Below, piece by piece: positions 25,301 to 36,200 of a DNA stretch of 64,000 bases (the stretch's first letter is position 1; every line of letters starts with the position of its first letter). A program made the translations under genes and the position numbers. The notes under the pieces were generated by a model. The model saw nothing but the letters and a program-made list of their open reading frames with translations, was not told the origin of the DNA and did no database searches. The DNA is from Casuarius casuarius (Eukaryota > Chordata > Aves > Casuariiformes > Casuariidae), in contig PTFA01000159.1 in assembly GCA_003342895.1 (NCBI GenBank), positions 2,093,233 to 2,157,232 on the forward strand, written 5' to 3'.

Positions 25301-27643
25301 GAACTGTGTTGGTTTTACAACACATTGTCAGCTGCTTTATTTGCTAACACTCCTTGGTATCTGTTACCTTCATGGAGCTGATCATCTCTTTATCTCAGCC
25401 AAAACACTTGTTTCTTCAATTGGTCTAGTCAGGAAGGAGAAGGGCGGGGGAGTTAATCCTCTAGGAAATAAAGACGAATACAAACTATCAAAAAAAGGAA
25501 AGTTTTTACCTTCCACAGATTTTTTTTTTCTTGAAACTCTTTTTTGAAGCGAACTCTTTTCCTTTGTTTACTTTTTCTACTGAAAATTCCAAAACTGTTT
25601 AAAAAAGACCTACTGAGAAAAACAAAAGCAGCTACTATTTCTACAGAAACGTTCAGCTGGGTCAGGTTGGTTTCTAAGTCACTTTCCTGGAAAGTTTTTA
25701 AGCAAAATGTTCTACCAGGTCTTGTGTTTGTATTTGTTATATCTGGCTTCCAGAGATTATCTGGAAGCCCTGAATGAACTCATTTATGCTATTTATGCTA
25801 TGTTGTGTTAATGGACAGTGGCCAATGTGATATGAGATACTGAAAATAAATGGCACAAACTGGAGTTGCTCTCTGCCCTGACAGAGTTACAAGATTAAAT
25901 ATGACACACGGACTGCCAAGAACTTTAGGGAAAAAGGAATTCTAGAGTAACACTAATAGATAGTAGGAAGATTATGATTATACAGACTCTTTGTGGGCAC
26001 AGGTGAATTGAATCATACTTCCAAGTTCAGTCTTATATAGTGATTCATCATCATGTTTCCCCCATGCAGAATCAGATTATCAATAACAGATTATGTGAGA
26101 AGTCCAGTTGAAATAAGGGAGGCTTCTTACAGACTGCGTCTGTCCAGGTGGATAATTGCGTCGTGATTGTTAGTACAGCAAACATCAAGCTTTCCTTTCC
26201 CTTACATTTTACTATGCTTTCAATTTATTTACATTTTCATGTAATACCTTATAAGTAGGGACCAGTCAGCCTATTAATTTCAAGCTCCAGGGTAGTGTCT
26301 ATAATCAGCTAACCAGAAAGACAGAGCTGTTAATGGAAACTGCATGATTTCTCATTTGTTGTGTGCCTCTTGCCATGTCTCTTAGTTTCCAACTCTACTC
26401 TTTTTACAATTTCAGCACTGAATTACATCCAATATGTAGTATATCTCAGGCCAGGCAAGACCTTGATGAACAGCATGGTGATAAGATGCACAGACGATCT
26501 GCGGCTGAAGATTATATTTCCCACTATGGCATAGGTTTTGACCCAGCAGAGAATGAATTTGACTATGGTTTATGCAATGAAGTAGTTAATGTAGCTTGTT
26601 CACCTAAACCTGATGCTTTCAATCCATGTGAAGATATCATGGGATACAATATTCTCAGAGTCCTGATATGGTTTATCAGCATCCTAGCTATCACTGGGAA
26701 CATTGTTGTCTTTGTCATTTTAATAAGCAGCCAATACAAACTCACTGTACCTCGGTTTCTAATGTGCAATCTTGCATTTGCAGACCTCTGCATAGGTATC
26801 TATCTCTTGCTGATTGCATCTGTAGATATCCAGACCAAAAGCCAGTATTACAACTATGCCATAGACTGGCAAACTGGGGCAGGATGCAATGCTGCAGGAT
26901 TTTTTACAGTGTTTGCAAGTGAACTCTCAGTCTACACACTGACTGTGATAACTCTGGAAAGGTGGCATACCATCACCTACGCCATGCAGTTGGACCGCAA
27001 GGTTCGATTTCGTCACGCTGTGATTGTAATGATTTTTGGCTGGATGTTTGCCTTCACGGTGGCACTTCTCCCCGTCTTTGGAGTCAGCAGCTATATGAAG
27101 GTCAGCATCTGTTTGCCCATGGATATAGAAACACCATTTTCTCAGGCTTATGTTATATTTCTTTTAGTGCTGAATGTACTTGCATTTGTGATCATATGTG
27201 CCTGCTACATCTGCATCTATTTTACTGTGAGAAACCCTAATGTCATCTCTTCAAACAGTGACACCAAGATTGCCAAACGCATGGCCATACTGATCTTCAC
27301 AGACTTCCTCTGCATGGCACCAATATCTTTTTTTGCAATATCAGCCTCACTAAAGGTTCCTCTCATCACAGTGTCCAAATCCAAGATTCTTCTGGTTTTG
27401 TTTTACCCCATCAATTCATGTGCCAATCCTTTCCTCTATGCTATTTTCACAAAGACTTTCCGAAGGGATTTCTTCATTCTGTTGAGCAAGTTTGGTTGCT
27501 GTGAAATGCAAGCCCAGATTTATAGAACAGAGACTTCCTCGTCTGCTCATAATTTCCACACAAGAAATGGCCATTACACTCCTGCCTCAAAAACCAGTGA
27601 TGGTACTATTTATTCACTAGTTCCTCTGAATCACTTGAACTGA
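7289..27643 (+). CDS. FSHR: Follicle-stimulating hormone receptor, 3' part (exons 5-10), spliced
   Basis: The coding sequence joins 7289-7360, 9529-9606, 13472-13540, 13652-13726, 19187-19372 and 26416-27643. FSHR is a Gs-coupled plasma-membrane receptor of gonadal somatic cells (granulosa and Sertoli cells) that binds FSH through a leucine-rich-repeat ectodomain and raises cAMP. All introns are GT-AG with conserved phase: every internal exon starts with the last base of a split codon and ends with its first two. About 568 residues are encoded here, ending in TGA. The first ~125 residues (signal peptide and first repeats, exons 1-4) are missing because the window begins inside the gene. The hinge [10 protein letters not shown], the ERW motif, the NPFLY motif and the [12 protein letters not shown] tail are diagnostic. 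No frameshift or internal stop was found. LHCGR and TSHR are excluded by the exon 5-7 repeats and the tail. Family identity is close to certain; avian origin is likely. Confidence 0.97.
7361..9528 (+). other. FSHR: FSHR intron 5
   Basis: This is a 2168-nt GT-AG intron, AT-rich, with no supportable ORF. A segment near 8520-8590 (CCCACTGAGGTCAAT and flanks) looks like an old dispersed repeat fragment. Confidence 0.9.
8520..8590. repeat. Possible fragment of an old interspersed repeat
   Basis: CTGGCCCCACTGAGGTCAAT followed by AAGAAAATTCCTGTTGGCTT resembles the same recurrent TGGCCCCATTGA(A/C)GTCAAT type of sequence. The assignment is from pattern memory only. Confidence 0.35.
9529..9606 (+). 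CDS. FSHR: FSHR exon 6 (leucine-rich repeat)
   Basis: This 78-nt exon has acceptor TTTTTCAG and donor GTGAGT. Its first base closes the Leu codon begun in exon 5, and it then encodes [20 protein letters not shown] followed by SESVI plus two bases of the next codon. DIQDNINI is a near-invariant FSHR repeat, and the length equals that of human exon 6. The split codon completed by exon 7 gives Ile, where human has Leu before WLNKNG. Confidence 0.96.
9607..13471 (+). other. FSHR: FSHR intron 6
   Basis: This is a 3865-nt GT-AG intron. It holds a short degenerate CA run near 10471-10500, a GC-richer patch near 10,840-11,070, and old repeat-like fragments near 10,318-10,350 and 13,095-13,150. No gene is supported. 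Confidence 0.9.
10471..10500. repeat. Short imperfect CA repeat
   Basis: This is a roughly 30-base CA-rich run interrupted by CG and TA steps, in FSHR intron 6. Confidence 0.85.
13472..13540 (+). CDS. FSHR: FSHR exon 7 (leucine-rich repeat with N-glycosylation sequon)
   Basis: This 69-nt exon lies after TTGCAG and before GTAACT, a donor weaker than the usual GTAAGT. It encodes [20 protein letters not shown] and then DE plus part of a Leu codon. The FNGT sequon (Asn codon 13518-13520) corresponds to the glycosylated Asn191 site of human FSHR. Only 111 nt separate it from exon 8. Confidence 0.96.
13541..13651 (+). other. FSHR: FSHR intron 7 (111 nt)
   Basis: This very short GT-AG intron runs from donor GTAACT to acceptor TTTTACAG. 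Nothing else is seen in it. Confidence 0.95.
13652..13726 (+). CDS. FSHR: FSHR exon 8 (leucine-rich repeat)
   Basis: This 75-nt exon has acceptor TTTTACAG and donor GTAAGT. It encodes [20 protein letters not shown] and then GPVV plus part of a Leu codon. It starts with an N-L-S sequon (Asn codon 13653-13655) equivalent to human Asn199. The LxxLPxxVFxGAxGP pattern is typical of this receptor family. Confidence 0.96.
14402..14416. repeat. T15 homopolymer
   Basis: Fifteen consecutive T in FSHR intron 8. Confidence 0.95.
18409..18960 (-). mobile_element. Old CR1-type LINE 3' fragment, antisense to FSHR
   Basis: Read on the + strand, this follows the reverse complement of the 3' part of CR1/L3-type LINEs in order. 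It begins with a segment like GTCTGTTCCACACGGTAATT, then a TCTTTAATCTCTTTTCTTCC block, then CCCAACCTGTCTTCGTATG, and later TTTTGCATTTTCACCTGTCC. Similarity is judged from remembered family sequence and is heavily diverged, so the boundaries are approximate. It is a dead relic without coding potential and lies in FSHR intron 8. Confidence 0.65.
19187..19372 (+). CDS. FSHR: FSHR exon 9 (last LRRs and start of hinge)
   Basis: This 186-nt exon is the same length as in human. It reads [20 protein letters not shown], continues through [12 protein letters not shown], and ends in [14 protein letters not shown] plus two bases. YPSHCCAF carries the paired cysteines that anchor the hinge to the C-terminal cysteine box. 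An N-F-T sequon (Asn codon 19320-19322) sits just before YPSHCC, where human has S-L-T. The acceptor is CTTAAG rather than the usual CAG; the donor is GTAAGT. A CR1 LINE relic ends about 230 bp upstream. Confidence 0.95.
19373..26415 (+). other. FSHR: FSHR intron 9
   Basis: This is a 7043-nt intron between the hinge exon and the transmembrane exon. It contains an 18-base G run at 25078-25095 and an old repeat-like fragment at 20,675-20,710. The open frames inside it are short and lack family signatures. Confidence 0.9.
25078..25095. repeat. G18 homopolymer
   Basis: Eighteen consecutive G in FSHR intron 9, about 1.3 kb before exon 10. Such a run can form a G-quadruplex and is error-prone in sequencing, so its exact length is uncertain. 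Confidence 0.95.
26416..27643 (+). CDS. FSHR: FSHR exon 10: hinge end, seven-transmembrane domain and tail
   Basis: The acceptor TTTCAG ends at 26415. The first base completes an Asn codon, and the exon then reads TELHPIC. The open frame continues upstream into the intron only by chance. The hinge has EFDYGLC (Tyr codon 26564-26566, the position of the sulfated hinge tyrosine in the family) and [11 protein letters not shown]. Seven hydrophobic segments follow, starting with [23 protein letters not shown] at 26957-26965 is the glycoprotein-receptor form of DRY. The TM6 region contains [13 protein letters not shown], and NPFLY (27425-27439) is the TM7 motif. The tail has FGCC, a likely palmitoylation site, then [13 protein letters not shown] and an end reading LVPLNHLN. 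Exon 10 gives 408 full codons before the TGA at 27641-27643. The reading frame is intact throughout. Confidence 0.98.
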
Positions 27644-27910
27644 AATGTTTGCATGAATTTGTGTCTGAGGCAGTGTGATAATCACTTTCAACTGTGAATT
27701 TGACTAATGACTTCAACATAGTATGTAAAATTACTTTTTATGGGGAAATGTTTTTATTTCCACTTTGCAGGTTTTTTTGTTCAATGAACAGCCATCAAAA
27801 ATGACATATAGTCATCATTGGTTCTTGAAGGACAAAGAACAAAACTTCAGTATGCACTGAAGTGTCCTTGTAGAATTGTCTCAAGAAATAAATGAGTTGT
27901 ATAAACTGGT
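27644..27910 (+). other. FSHR: FSHR proximal 3' untranslated region
   Basis: This AT-rich stretch follows the FSHR stop and runs to just past the first canonical polyadenylation signal. The 3' end is inferred from that signal. Longer transcripts using a later signal (for example 28740-28745) remain possible. Confidence 0.6.
27887..27892 (+). promoter_or_regulatory. Candidate polyadenylation signal AATAAA for FSHR
   Basis: A canonical AATAAA lies 244 nt after the stop codon, with T/G-containing sequence downstream. It is the first such hexamer after the FSHR coding end. Its use is inferred, not shown. Confidence 0.55.
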
Positions 27911-28670
27911 ATCTCCCACTATACTTCATTCTAGGAAGATGTTAGCTGCTTACTGCTTACTGAGAATTAAGTAATGGCTATATACAGGTGAAAGAGAAAA
28001 TATGTAGAATTAATTTTTTTGTCTGTGAAGCATGCTGTAACAATGACAAAGTAATTAGCTTTTTTTATTAATCGGATCTCCTGGGGTTACAGGAGGCAGA
28101 AAGCCAATTTACACTCTTCCTTCAGCACAGACTTACTAGGAATGAGACTATCTTGTGTTGTTTCCATTTCTGTTTGCCACAGCAGATAACTAGGAGGCAT
28201 CTCCATATAGGCTGGTATTAGCAGTTTCACACTGTATAGACCTGCCTTACTCTGCACAGAAGTGTCACTTTGGGTAGGATTTGTGTAGATCTAGACTGCC
28301 AGGGTCAGAGAACTAGGTTACATTTGAGTTTGGATCAAGGAGTCTTGTTGGGTTTGTTTTTTTGTTTTCAAGGTGAGAAAGAGCAAGAATAAGAGCAGGA
28401 GAAACCCTTTGTAATAAGGAGGATGTTTTCTCAAGTTTGTCTCACAAAGCTGGGTTGGAATGGCTTTTGTGAGGTTGATCCTTTGGGCATCGCAACATGG
28501 GCCAATGTGCTGCTTTAAAGGGATTCCTGAGGCATGTTTCCCATACAGCAGTATTAGTGCTATGTACATTTTGGGCTATGCAGGGGACTTCTGATCCAGA
28601 CATGGCTTTTGAAAACCTGAACCAAAGCTTTTGTGAAATCCTAAAAGTTCTCTTCCCTGTTCCATTCTGG

Positions 28671-28695
28671 AAAAAAAAAAAAAAAAAAAAAAAAA
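28671..28695. repeat. A25 homopolymer
   Basis: Twenty-five consecutive A about 1 kb beyond the FSHR stop. The preceding ~350 bp (CTGAACCAAAGCTTTTGTG and flanks) may be an old retroposon whose tail this is, but no target-site duplication was found. Confidence 0.95.
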
Positions 28696-28739
28696 TCCTT
28701 CATGTGCACATCATCACCAATGGTCCAGCAAAGATCTAG

Positions 28740-28745
28740 AATAAA
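28740..28745 (+). promoter_or_regulatory. Possible distal polyadenylation signal AATAAA
   Basis: A second canonical hexamer lies about 1.1 kb after the FSHR stop, shortly after a 25-base A run. It could serve a longer FSHR 3' UTR, or it could be a chance match. Confidence 0.2.
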
Positions 28746-31700
28746 CTGTCTTCTGCATATGCTTGAATTTTTTTAAAAAAAAGGCAAGAAAAGCTCTTAC
28801 TCGAGTTTTCCTGCTTTTACAGGGGTTTTGAATAACATCTACATGAATTAACATGTAGTCTTTCTATGTGATTTGAATACTGAACTTCTTGAGGGTTAAC
28901 ATTCTAGATCACATCAAGGATTTAGGGTTTCTTATGCTGGCTGTGTGTGTATGTGCAAGTATGTAGGCACTGGGGAACGTTAGAGAAAATGCCAGGTCAG
29001 GAGCCTGGACTTCATTCCCAGGCTCACAGTTTCAAGTTCTTGCCCCATGGGATTATAAGTCCCTGGAGTCTTCATGGTTAACTGTGATGAGCTTTGAATT
29101 TTTCCTGCCTAAAATTCTTAAAATTTCAGCAGCAATTCTTGATACTTCCATCCATAATTTCCTTCTGTCATCAGCTTTCATATTTTAGCATCTGAACCTG
29201 ATGTGAATAACTACAGGAGATGATTACTCATTCAGTCCTAGCTAGGGAAGGAAATGTCAGCTTTCTACTGCATAAAACAGGGAAGATCAAAGATAGTGTG
29301 GTTGGGAGGGAGGGGGGATTTTCATTACTCAGTGTAAATAACTCTCCCTAGAAGAGCCAGGAGAAGGAATAATCAAAGAGCAAAACAGGAAAGACAGACC
29401 CTCTCTGGGAAGCTCTTCTGACTACTCAGAGGAATCACTTCTTCACAAATACTTTGTATCATGCAATGAAGTATGAAGCCATTAAAACCTATCCCAATGG
29501 AAGTGTTTGAATGATGATACACAGAAATGACAAGTATTTTAGTCACATTGCAAAAAGACTCTCTTGAACCTATTCCTGGGCCAAAAAATTAGGGGTGTTC
29601 TTTGGTAAATGGTAGGCCATTTTTACTGACAAATGGGGCAAAATTCTCGTAGCATGTCACACATTTTTGCCTGGGCCCTGACCAGTTTGAAAGGAGCTAT
29701 GATGAGAAATAGCAGAACCTATGAAAAGCAGTCATTCTGAATTTTCCTCTGACTGTATTTCACACAACCTTAGATAGTAAGCTATTTATTTCCCAGGGCA
29801 CAGTCCTCAGTCCTTGTGCAGTAGAAGTACTTTACTCAACAAGTAGTCTTATTAAGACTAGTATTAATACCCTCTGGATCAAGTACAATTCACTCTAAGA
29901 ATGTCAGAACGAAATGCTGTTTGTGTTGGATCACATTATTTTAAGACACGGTAAAGGCTAGTCCCTTCCCTAAGACACTGTTCGAGAAAGTGCACACACA
30001 GTCTTGAAGCCAGTCTTCTAAATCCTCTCGTGTGTACATGGGGCACACGAGCTTGGTACAGTTCACCTGCTTCATGTGACATCTGCAGACTCAGGACCTA
30101 GCTAAACATGCTTTATGAAGACCCTCTGAACAAAGACATTGCAGGGGCACATCTTGTAGGCAGAGGTCAGAGCAGGGCCCAAAGGATGCAGCTGTCCAGC
30201 CCACAGCTCTTTCCCCAGAGGAGACAAGGGGTGATACTTGAGCAGCAAATAGAGCTTGAATAACCGAACACCTTATCTTGTCCCTCCCAGGAGAGCACAG
30301 AAATGCTGATACTGCTATTTGCCTGTAAGGAAAGAGGAGAGGGCTTAAGACACGTGTCATCCTACTCACATGTACTGCTCATGCACAGGAGCTCCTGTGG
30401 CAGCCCAATTCTTGGCAGCAGCTCCAAAACTGGGATCCAAACCTTATGGTGCCAAGACCAAACTTCCCTCTTGAAGTCCTCCGCTCTCCTTGGTTTTCAC
30501 GACTCTTTGCATTTTAATTTTAAGCATCTTCCAAATTGGAAGGGGCACAGTAGGTAGGACCCATGTCTGTTGGTCTTTGTGGGATATTGGTCCTTTTATA
30601 GTTACTTTGAAAGCAGCATTTTTTCATTGAAGAAAATAGTATAAGAAAATATGACGTACATTTTATTCATGCTTGTAATGTATAAAAAGCCTGCTGGTGT
30701 CTGGTGTGGATTTTCTCAGCACTGAACAACATGTTTATGTGTGTAATCTTTAAACTATTTTACATTTCCATTTCTGAAATCTATTTTAATAAAACCAATA
30801 TCAAAACAAAGTGCCTTGAGAACAAGTGTATGGCTAGAGATATGCTGACGAAGTATGCAATAAATGTTACCGCTTATCTGGAGAGCTCCATTTATGCAGT
30901 GCAGCCTCCACAGTCGGGGTCATCGTGACCTACAAATGAAACTTGCTTGATGAAAGACTCCACTAAGAAAACCCTTTTGTATTCTCATGGAGAGGTAAGA
31001 AAACACAGAAAGGTATGTTCAAAACCTCTTAGATAACTTAGTAGCACTGACTTGGCTTTGTTTAAAGTCAACTTAGTCTATTAATTTACATTTCTTACGG
31101 AATAAGAAATAAACCATTGATAGAACTTTTTGTCTTCTTTAATATATATATAAAAGTAGTTCTTCTAAGGTGAGACAGTCTTCATTTTTTTCAGTGCAGG
31201 CTTGGATGCTCTGCTTCACTGAGGCTTCTGTTTGAATAAATAAGGAGGTCTATGTGCATGTGTGCATGTAAGAGCGATGGGCCGCAGGTAACAAGAAAAC
31301 AGAGTCTCTGCTTAGCTCTGGCACACAGGAGTTACTCTGTTAACCTTGGCGTTATTCTAGCTTGCAGCCCATTACCAGCTAGCTCAGAAGACCATCTGCC
31401 AGTTGAAAATACTATAATTCTTTCTGGTTACTTTTCCTCCCTACCTGTACATGGTACCCTGCATCTGGGTCTCAGTGTTCACCCAGCCCCAGAAAAATCC
31501 TCAGTTAGAGGTATGGCTGTCTTTGCTCATTTTGGTGCCATCTGAATGCCATGAAGAGATGGCCCTGGCAGTGCATTTGCTGCCTTTGAGGACATCATAA
31601 ACTTTTTCTTCATCTCTCTGACAGAAGCATCACTCCCCCAGGCATATATCTTGTGGTGATAAAGGCAGCTACCTGACCTCCCCCCCCCCACAGAAATGCA

Positions 31701-33203
31701 TAGCTGGTGTTTGCTAGGGAAGTCAGAAATGGGTCCCCTTCGGCCTGGATGGACTAAAGCCCGCATCATGAAAATTGCCACCACAGCTAAAGGTAATGGG
31801 AGCAGCTGGTCAAAAGCATCAATAAAAACTAAAGCCTGACTCGGTGGAGAGAATGAATTATGAAATATTTTCTTTACATCATTGTAGGGGCTGCACAGAA
31901 GCTCCAAACAGGGTTCCCTTATTAGAAGGCAGGTCTACATTTGCACTTGTTAGGAATTCAAGATGAGGCTTTGTATCCCATTTACCAAGCCTCCAAATCA
32001 TTTAACCACATTTCTTTCCTGTAGATCCCCTCCTAATCCTTCCACCGAGGACACAGGAGATAATCTTACATTTAATTTATGCAGCTTTGTTGTTAAGAAG
32101 AGTTAATAATGCAAAATGATTTATCCTTGAGGAATAATTTAACCATCCCCTCCTTCCCCCACCCAAGCCAAGAATGAAAGAAGAAAAAGAACAGTGCATC
32201 TGGTTCAAATGGTCACATAAGCATATACAAACCTCCTCACATTATTGCATTCTTAATATGGGCATATGTAATCCCTCATTTTGTATGCAAATGTGAATTG
32301 CATGTGCACACTCTCCTTCAGAGTGAGTTTTTAGACTAAGTACTTACTTGCAGGCACATATTTGAAAATCTGGGCCTTGTTGCTTTAAAATAGTCAGGCA
32401 CAGGAGCAAGATTTTACAACTGTCATCGGGATAATTAAACTCTTCATTAACAGTTGTTCTTGAACCAGTAGGTGACCTTTAATTGGGGATGAAAGTACTC
32501 AGGAAGGGATTTGAAGCATTAAGGAACCGCAGAGGCTTCTTCCCCTTCCCCTCCTCCCCAAAGCCATTGAAAACCTTTTCATCAAGTATCATTTTTGCAA
32601 GAGAAATGATGTTGGATGAGATTAGAAATGTGTTTCCAGACCTAATATGGCAGATAAATGCCTCATTTAACTTTGTCATAACTAAACTACTGTATTTCTT
32701 TCTGTCTTGTAGGCTTTGCTATGTGTCATTTGAGTCTTTGCTACACCAACCTGAAGTCCTACAGCAAGGTCCCACATGTAAAAGAGCAGTGTCCTTGGAG
32801 AAATTAGCTTGACCACCATGAGAATGGTGCATAGATGGGAACATGCTGTATTTTGGGAGCGGGTGGGGGATTCCAGGGCAGTATGAGACAATAAAGGCTT
32901 TTCTGCTTTCTGTCATCCTAATAGCCAGTGCTAAAATTCTGCATTAGAAGGGCCCTTTTGGCTAAAATATAACTCCCACGGCACAAGCGATAGGAATTAG
33001 CACAGAAAAGCCTATGGAGAGACAAGTTTAAAGGAAAGCTTAAGCCAACATTTTTATTTCATCGTTGCCTATGTTAAAGAAAAACAGAAGAAAAGGGTAA
33101 TATCAAGTTGTATAAGTAATGTGTACATGCTCTCCATGGAAAAAGTATAGCAGCTCTATCATGGGGCCATGCAGGCTGCACACTGCACCATCGCCAGTCA
33201 CCC

Positions 33204-33259
33204 GTGGACTACGCTCCTTGGGCACTTGCTGTGGACTACACTTGACAGGGCACTTGCTG
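33204..33259. repeat. Imperfect 27-bp tandem repeat, two copies
   Basis: GTGGACTAC followed within a few bases by GGGCACTTGCT occurs twice in tandem (33204-33230 and 33231-33259). The spacer between the two blocks differs in sequence and by about one base. Confidence 0.85.
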
Positions 33260-36200
33260 CGCCCTGCTTGTGAGCTGCAAAGTACTAATTAGCTTTACAT
33301 TCTCCCAGGTTGTCCTTTTCTCGCCTATAGTACCTGAGTAGGCATGCGCCCTCCCCGAATGCCTTGTGCTCTTGCCTCATCATTGCCTCAGGTTTACCCC
33401 CATCTTGGTCTTTTCCAGCTTTGATGGTTTAGGCTGCCTGGGCTTAGAAATGCTCTGCTTTTAACTGAAATCATGAATAAACAGAGGCCATGTCCCTTAG
33501 AAATATTGCTTCAGAAATCAGTAATTAGAAGGTCAGAAATCTGCTTGTTGTTCTTTATATACTGGGGTGCATGTACCTTCTCATGCTACTTTCCAGCTTC
33601 TGCCTCCCATTTAGGTTATTTTTTGAGTGATTATTGTGAGGGTAACTGGCCTTTTCCCAAGCTTAGAAAATTCTGCTATAAAACAGTTGCTGTTCAAGCC
33701 GGTTGACAGCAATAAATCAGTGTGAAACTCAGAGCTCCCTCTCCCTGCCTCCTGCAGATTTCCTGGATTTTCATTTACTTTGTTATAAAGAAAATTTTTC
33801 ATCTTATTTTTAATAATTTAAATATTAATAAAATTAAATAATTTCAATTCAGAGTTTTCCTTCACCCCCCCCCCATTGTCGTATGCAGCTTCACGTTGTC
33901 TCACCAAAGTAGTTCTTGGCATCCAGCTTTCTCAAGTGCCTTAGGAAAGGCTGGGCAAGGAGGAGAGAGAAAACATGGGCTGGAGAAAGCCAGGCCATAA
34001 AAGGTTAGAATAGCAGGGCCAAATTAGGGCAGCTTTCCAATGGGACCACATGCTAAAGGGACTGTCTGGGCCCCACCTGACCAGCTTCAAGGGAAAACTT
34101 CATTTTAATTCCTGTGTCAAGGTCTGCACTGAGACAGGGATTCACTCCACCTTGGGGTTCCTGCGTATGTCTATATGGCATGAGACAATACCAAAATACC
34201 AAGTTAACAAGGGCACCAGAAATGGGTTTTGCTTAAAGCTCTGCCTGGGCTAATATATTCTGTTTCTCAGCAGAGCTAGCTTGCCTGGACTAGCCAGAAA
34301 TTTTTTCCAGAGCTGGTGTGGCTGTATCTGTATTTCTGCATATTGACTTAACCAAGGGTCGGGTTGGGGGGGTGTTTCCTACTGACTTCAGTTTCTCCTG
34401 CTACACAGTACCGCTTCTCCCCCTGCACTACTTCTTCCACTGTCTTCCTCCAGCTCCTACCCCTGCCCACACCGTCACTTCTAGGCTCAGTTCTCGTTCC
34501 TTCCTTGGACAGCGGCATCATTTCACATGATTCCAGTGAAGTCACAACCAAACCACTCATTAGTCACCAACAAAAGCTTTTTAGGACACAGTAGTCTATT
34601 TTTTCACATAAAGGTGTTGTTTACCACATGGTAACACTCTGCGAACAGAGTATTTTTTCAATTCGTTTAACACCATCATAACTAATGCTCAGCTTCAGCG
34701 TCTGTGCTACAGCACACTGCTAATTAAGTCATCAACTTGCTAGCACCTTTGGTTGTGGCTCCTCTCTCTTCTGTGCCTGTGTTAACTGGACAAGCATCGT
34801 CATTCTGAGCTCCTCACACGTGACCTCCCATTTTAACTGCCTTGACTGCAGTCCTGTTTCGATGTTAATCAGCGTCAGCACAAGAGATTTGCTGTTATCC
34901 ATGAGCAGGATCATCCATGAAGTCATGCAAAACTAGGGAGAAAGCAGGCAACCTCCATGCCGAGCCCACCTCAGCAATGTTGAGAGGTAGCTCCTCACCT
35001 TGAAGGGCACCTCGAGGGCAGCCAGATCCCAGCATACATAAAGGTCCCAAAGGTCTCTCTGTTGCTTCAGTTAAATCATTCGCTCTTTTGGTAATCCATC
35101 CCTCACATCTTGCATAGCATCACTGGGCAGTTTTACCATTGCTAAGTTTTGTCCCAGAAGTATTTTAGACATGAAGGAGGAAACTATGGAAAGAACTTGC
35201 ATTGTCAGAGCTGTAATCTGTAAAGCACCATGGGATCGCTTAGTGTTAAAAGCAGCAGACAAACATAAATGTGTCACCACAAGTTAAAATTGTCACTAAC
35301 TTAGTCTGACTTAGTTTCTGTCAGGAAAAGAACCAGCCAGGAGTCCTTTGCCTTTTTCCTTCTTTAGGAATAACTCACTAACAAATACATATCTATTTAT
35401 ATATGTATATCTTTCTTTCTTACTAAACAGTCCCACATGAATCCTAGCCTAAGTGCTTCTAGTTACTTCCCTTGTAATTAAAGACCCTGCGGCACTTTTT
35501 CAAAAGGCAAGAGATAACTCCAGCACTCTGTCTAGTGTCCCCTTGCCTAGCAGACACAGATGGTGGTGCCTAAGGCTGTGAGCGAGCTGAGGCTATTTGC
35601 ATAATGCATACTTCCTTTGCTTATAGAGCTGTTGTGATCGCCACACTTCACTCACTTTTGCAAAGCTTTGATTAACAGTAGCGTGTAGACAATAATGAAG
35701 AACATAGGCTGGGCTCTCCAGAAGACCCTAAGGAATTAGGTAGCCAGAATTCATGGACTCTCATGAACAGACTTTCTTTGAAGAGCTGACTTTCTAGCAG
35801 CTCTTTAGTCTTGGAAAACTGGTTTGGGGAAGGGGTTATGTTTCAGCATGAGATATGATGAGGGTCTGCCATATTTTACTTAGTACTTAGCTAGGCGAAG
35901 TCTAGTCCCCACTGGTACCCTTCCTACCCTCATGGTTTCTCTCCGCCTCCCAAAAGACCACAAAAATAAACAGGCTTTGGAAGCGCAAGCCTGCAGAAGG
36001 ACTCATTGCTGGCAGCATGAGGAGAATCACAAATGACAGAGGAATGGATAGCATCCAGAAAAACAAGATGTGATAAAGCATTTAACAGGAGCTTCTGCCA
36101 TATGTCAGAAGTAGAGTGATTTTCTTCAGGCTGTACCCAGAAGCCAGACATTACTGGTGGAAAATCTTCCAGGTCCTGTGCTCTTCAGCCAGCAAAGAGA

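Noticed and set aside
26363..26415. Upstream extension of the FSHR exon 10 open frame with an ATG
   Set aside because: It is intron sequence. The TTTCAG acceptor at 26415 and the exon 9/10 phase match define the exon start, and the extension has no family similarity.
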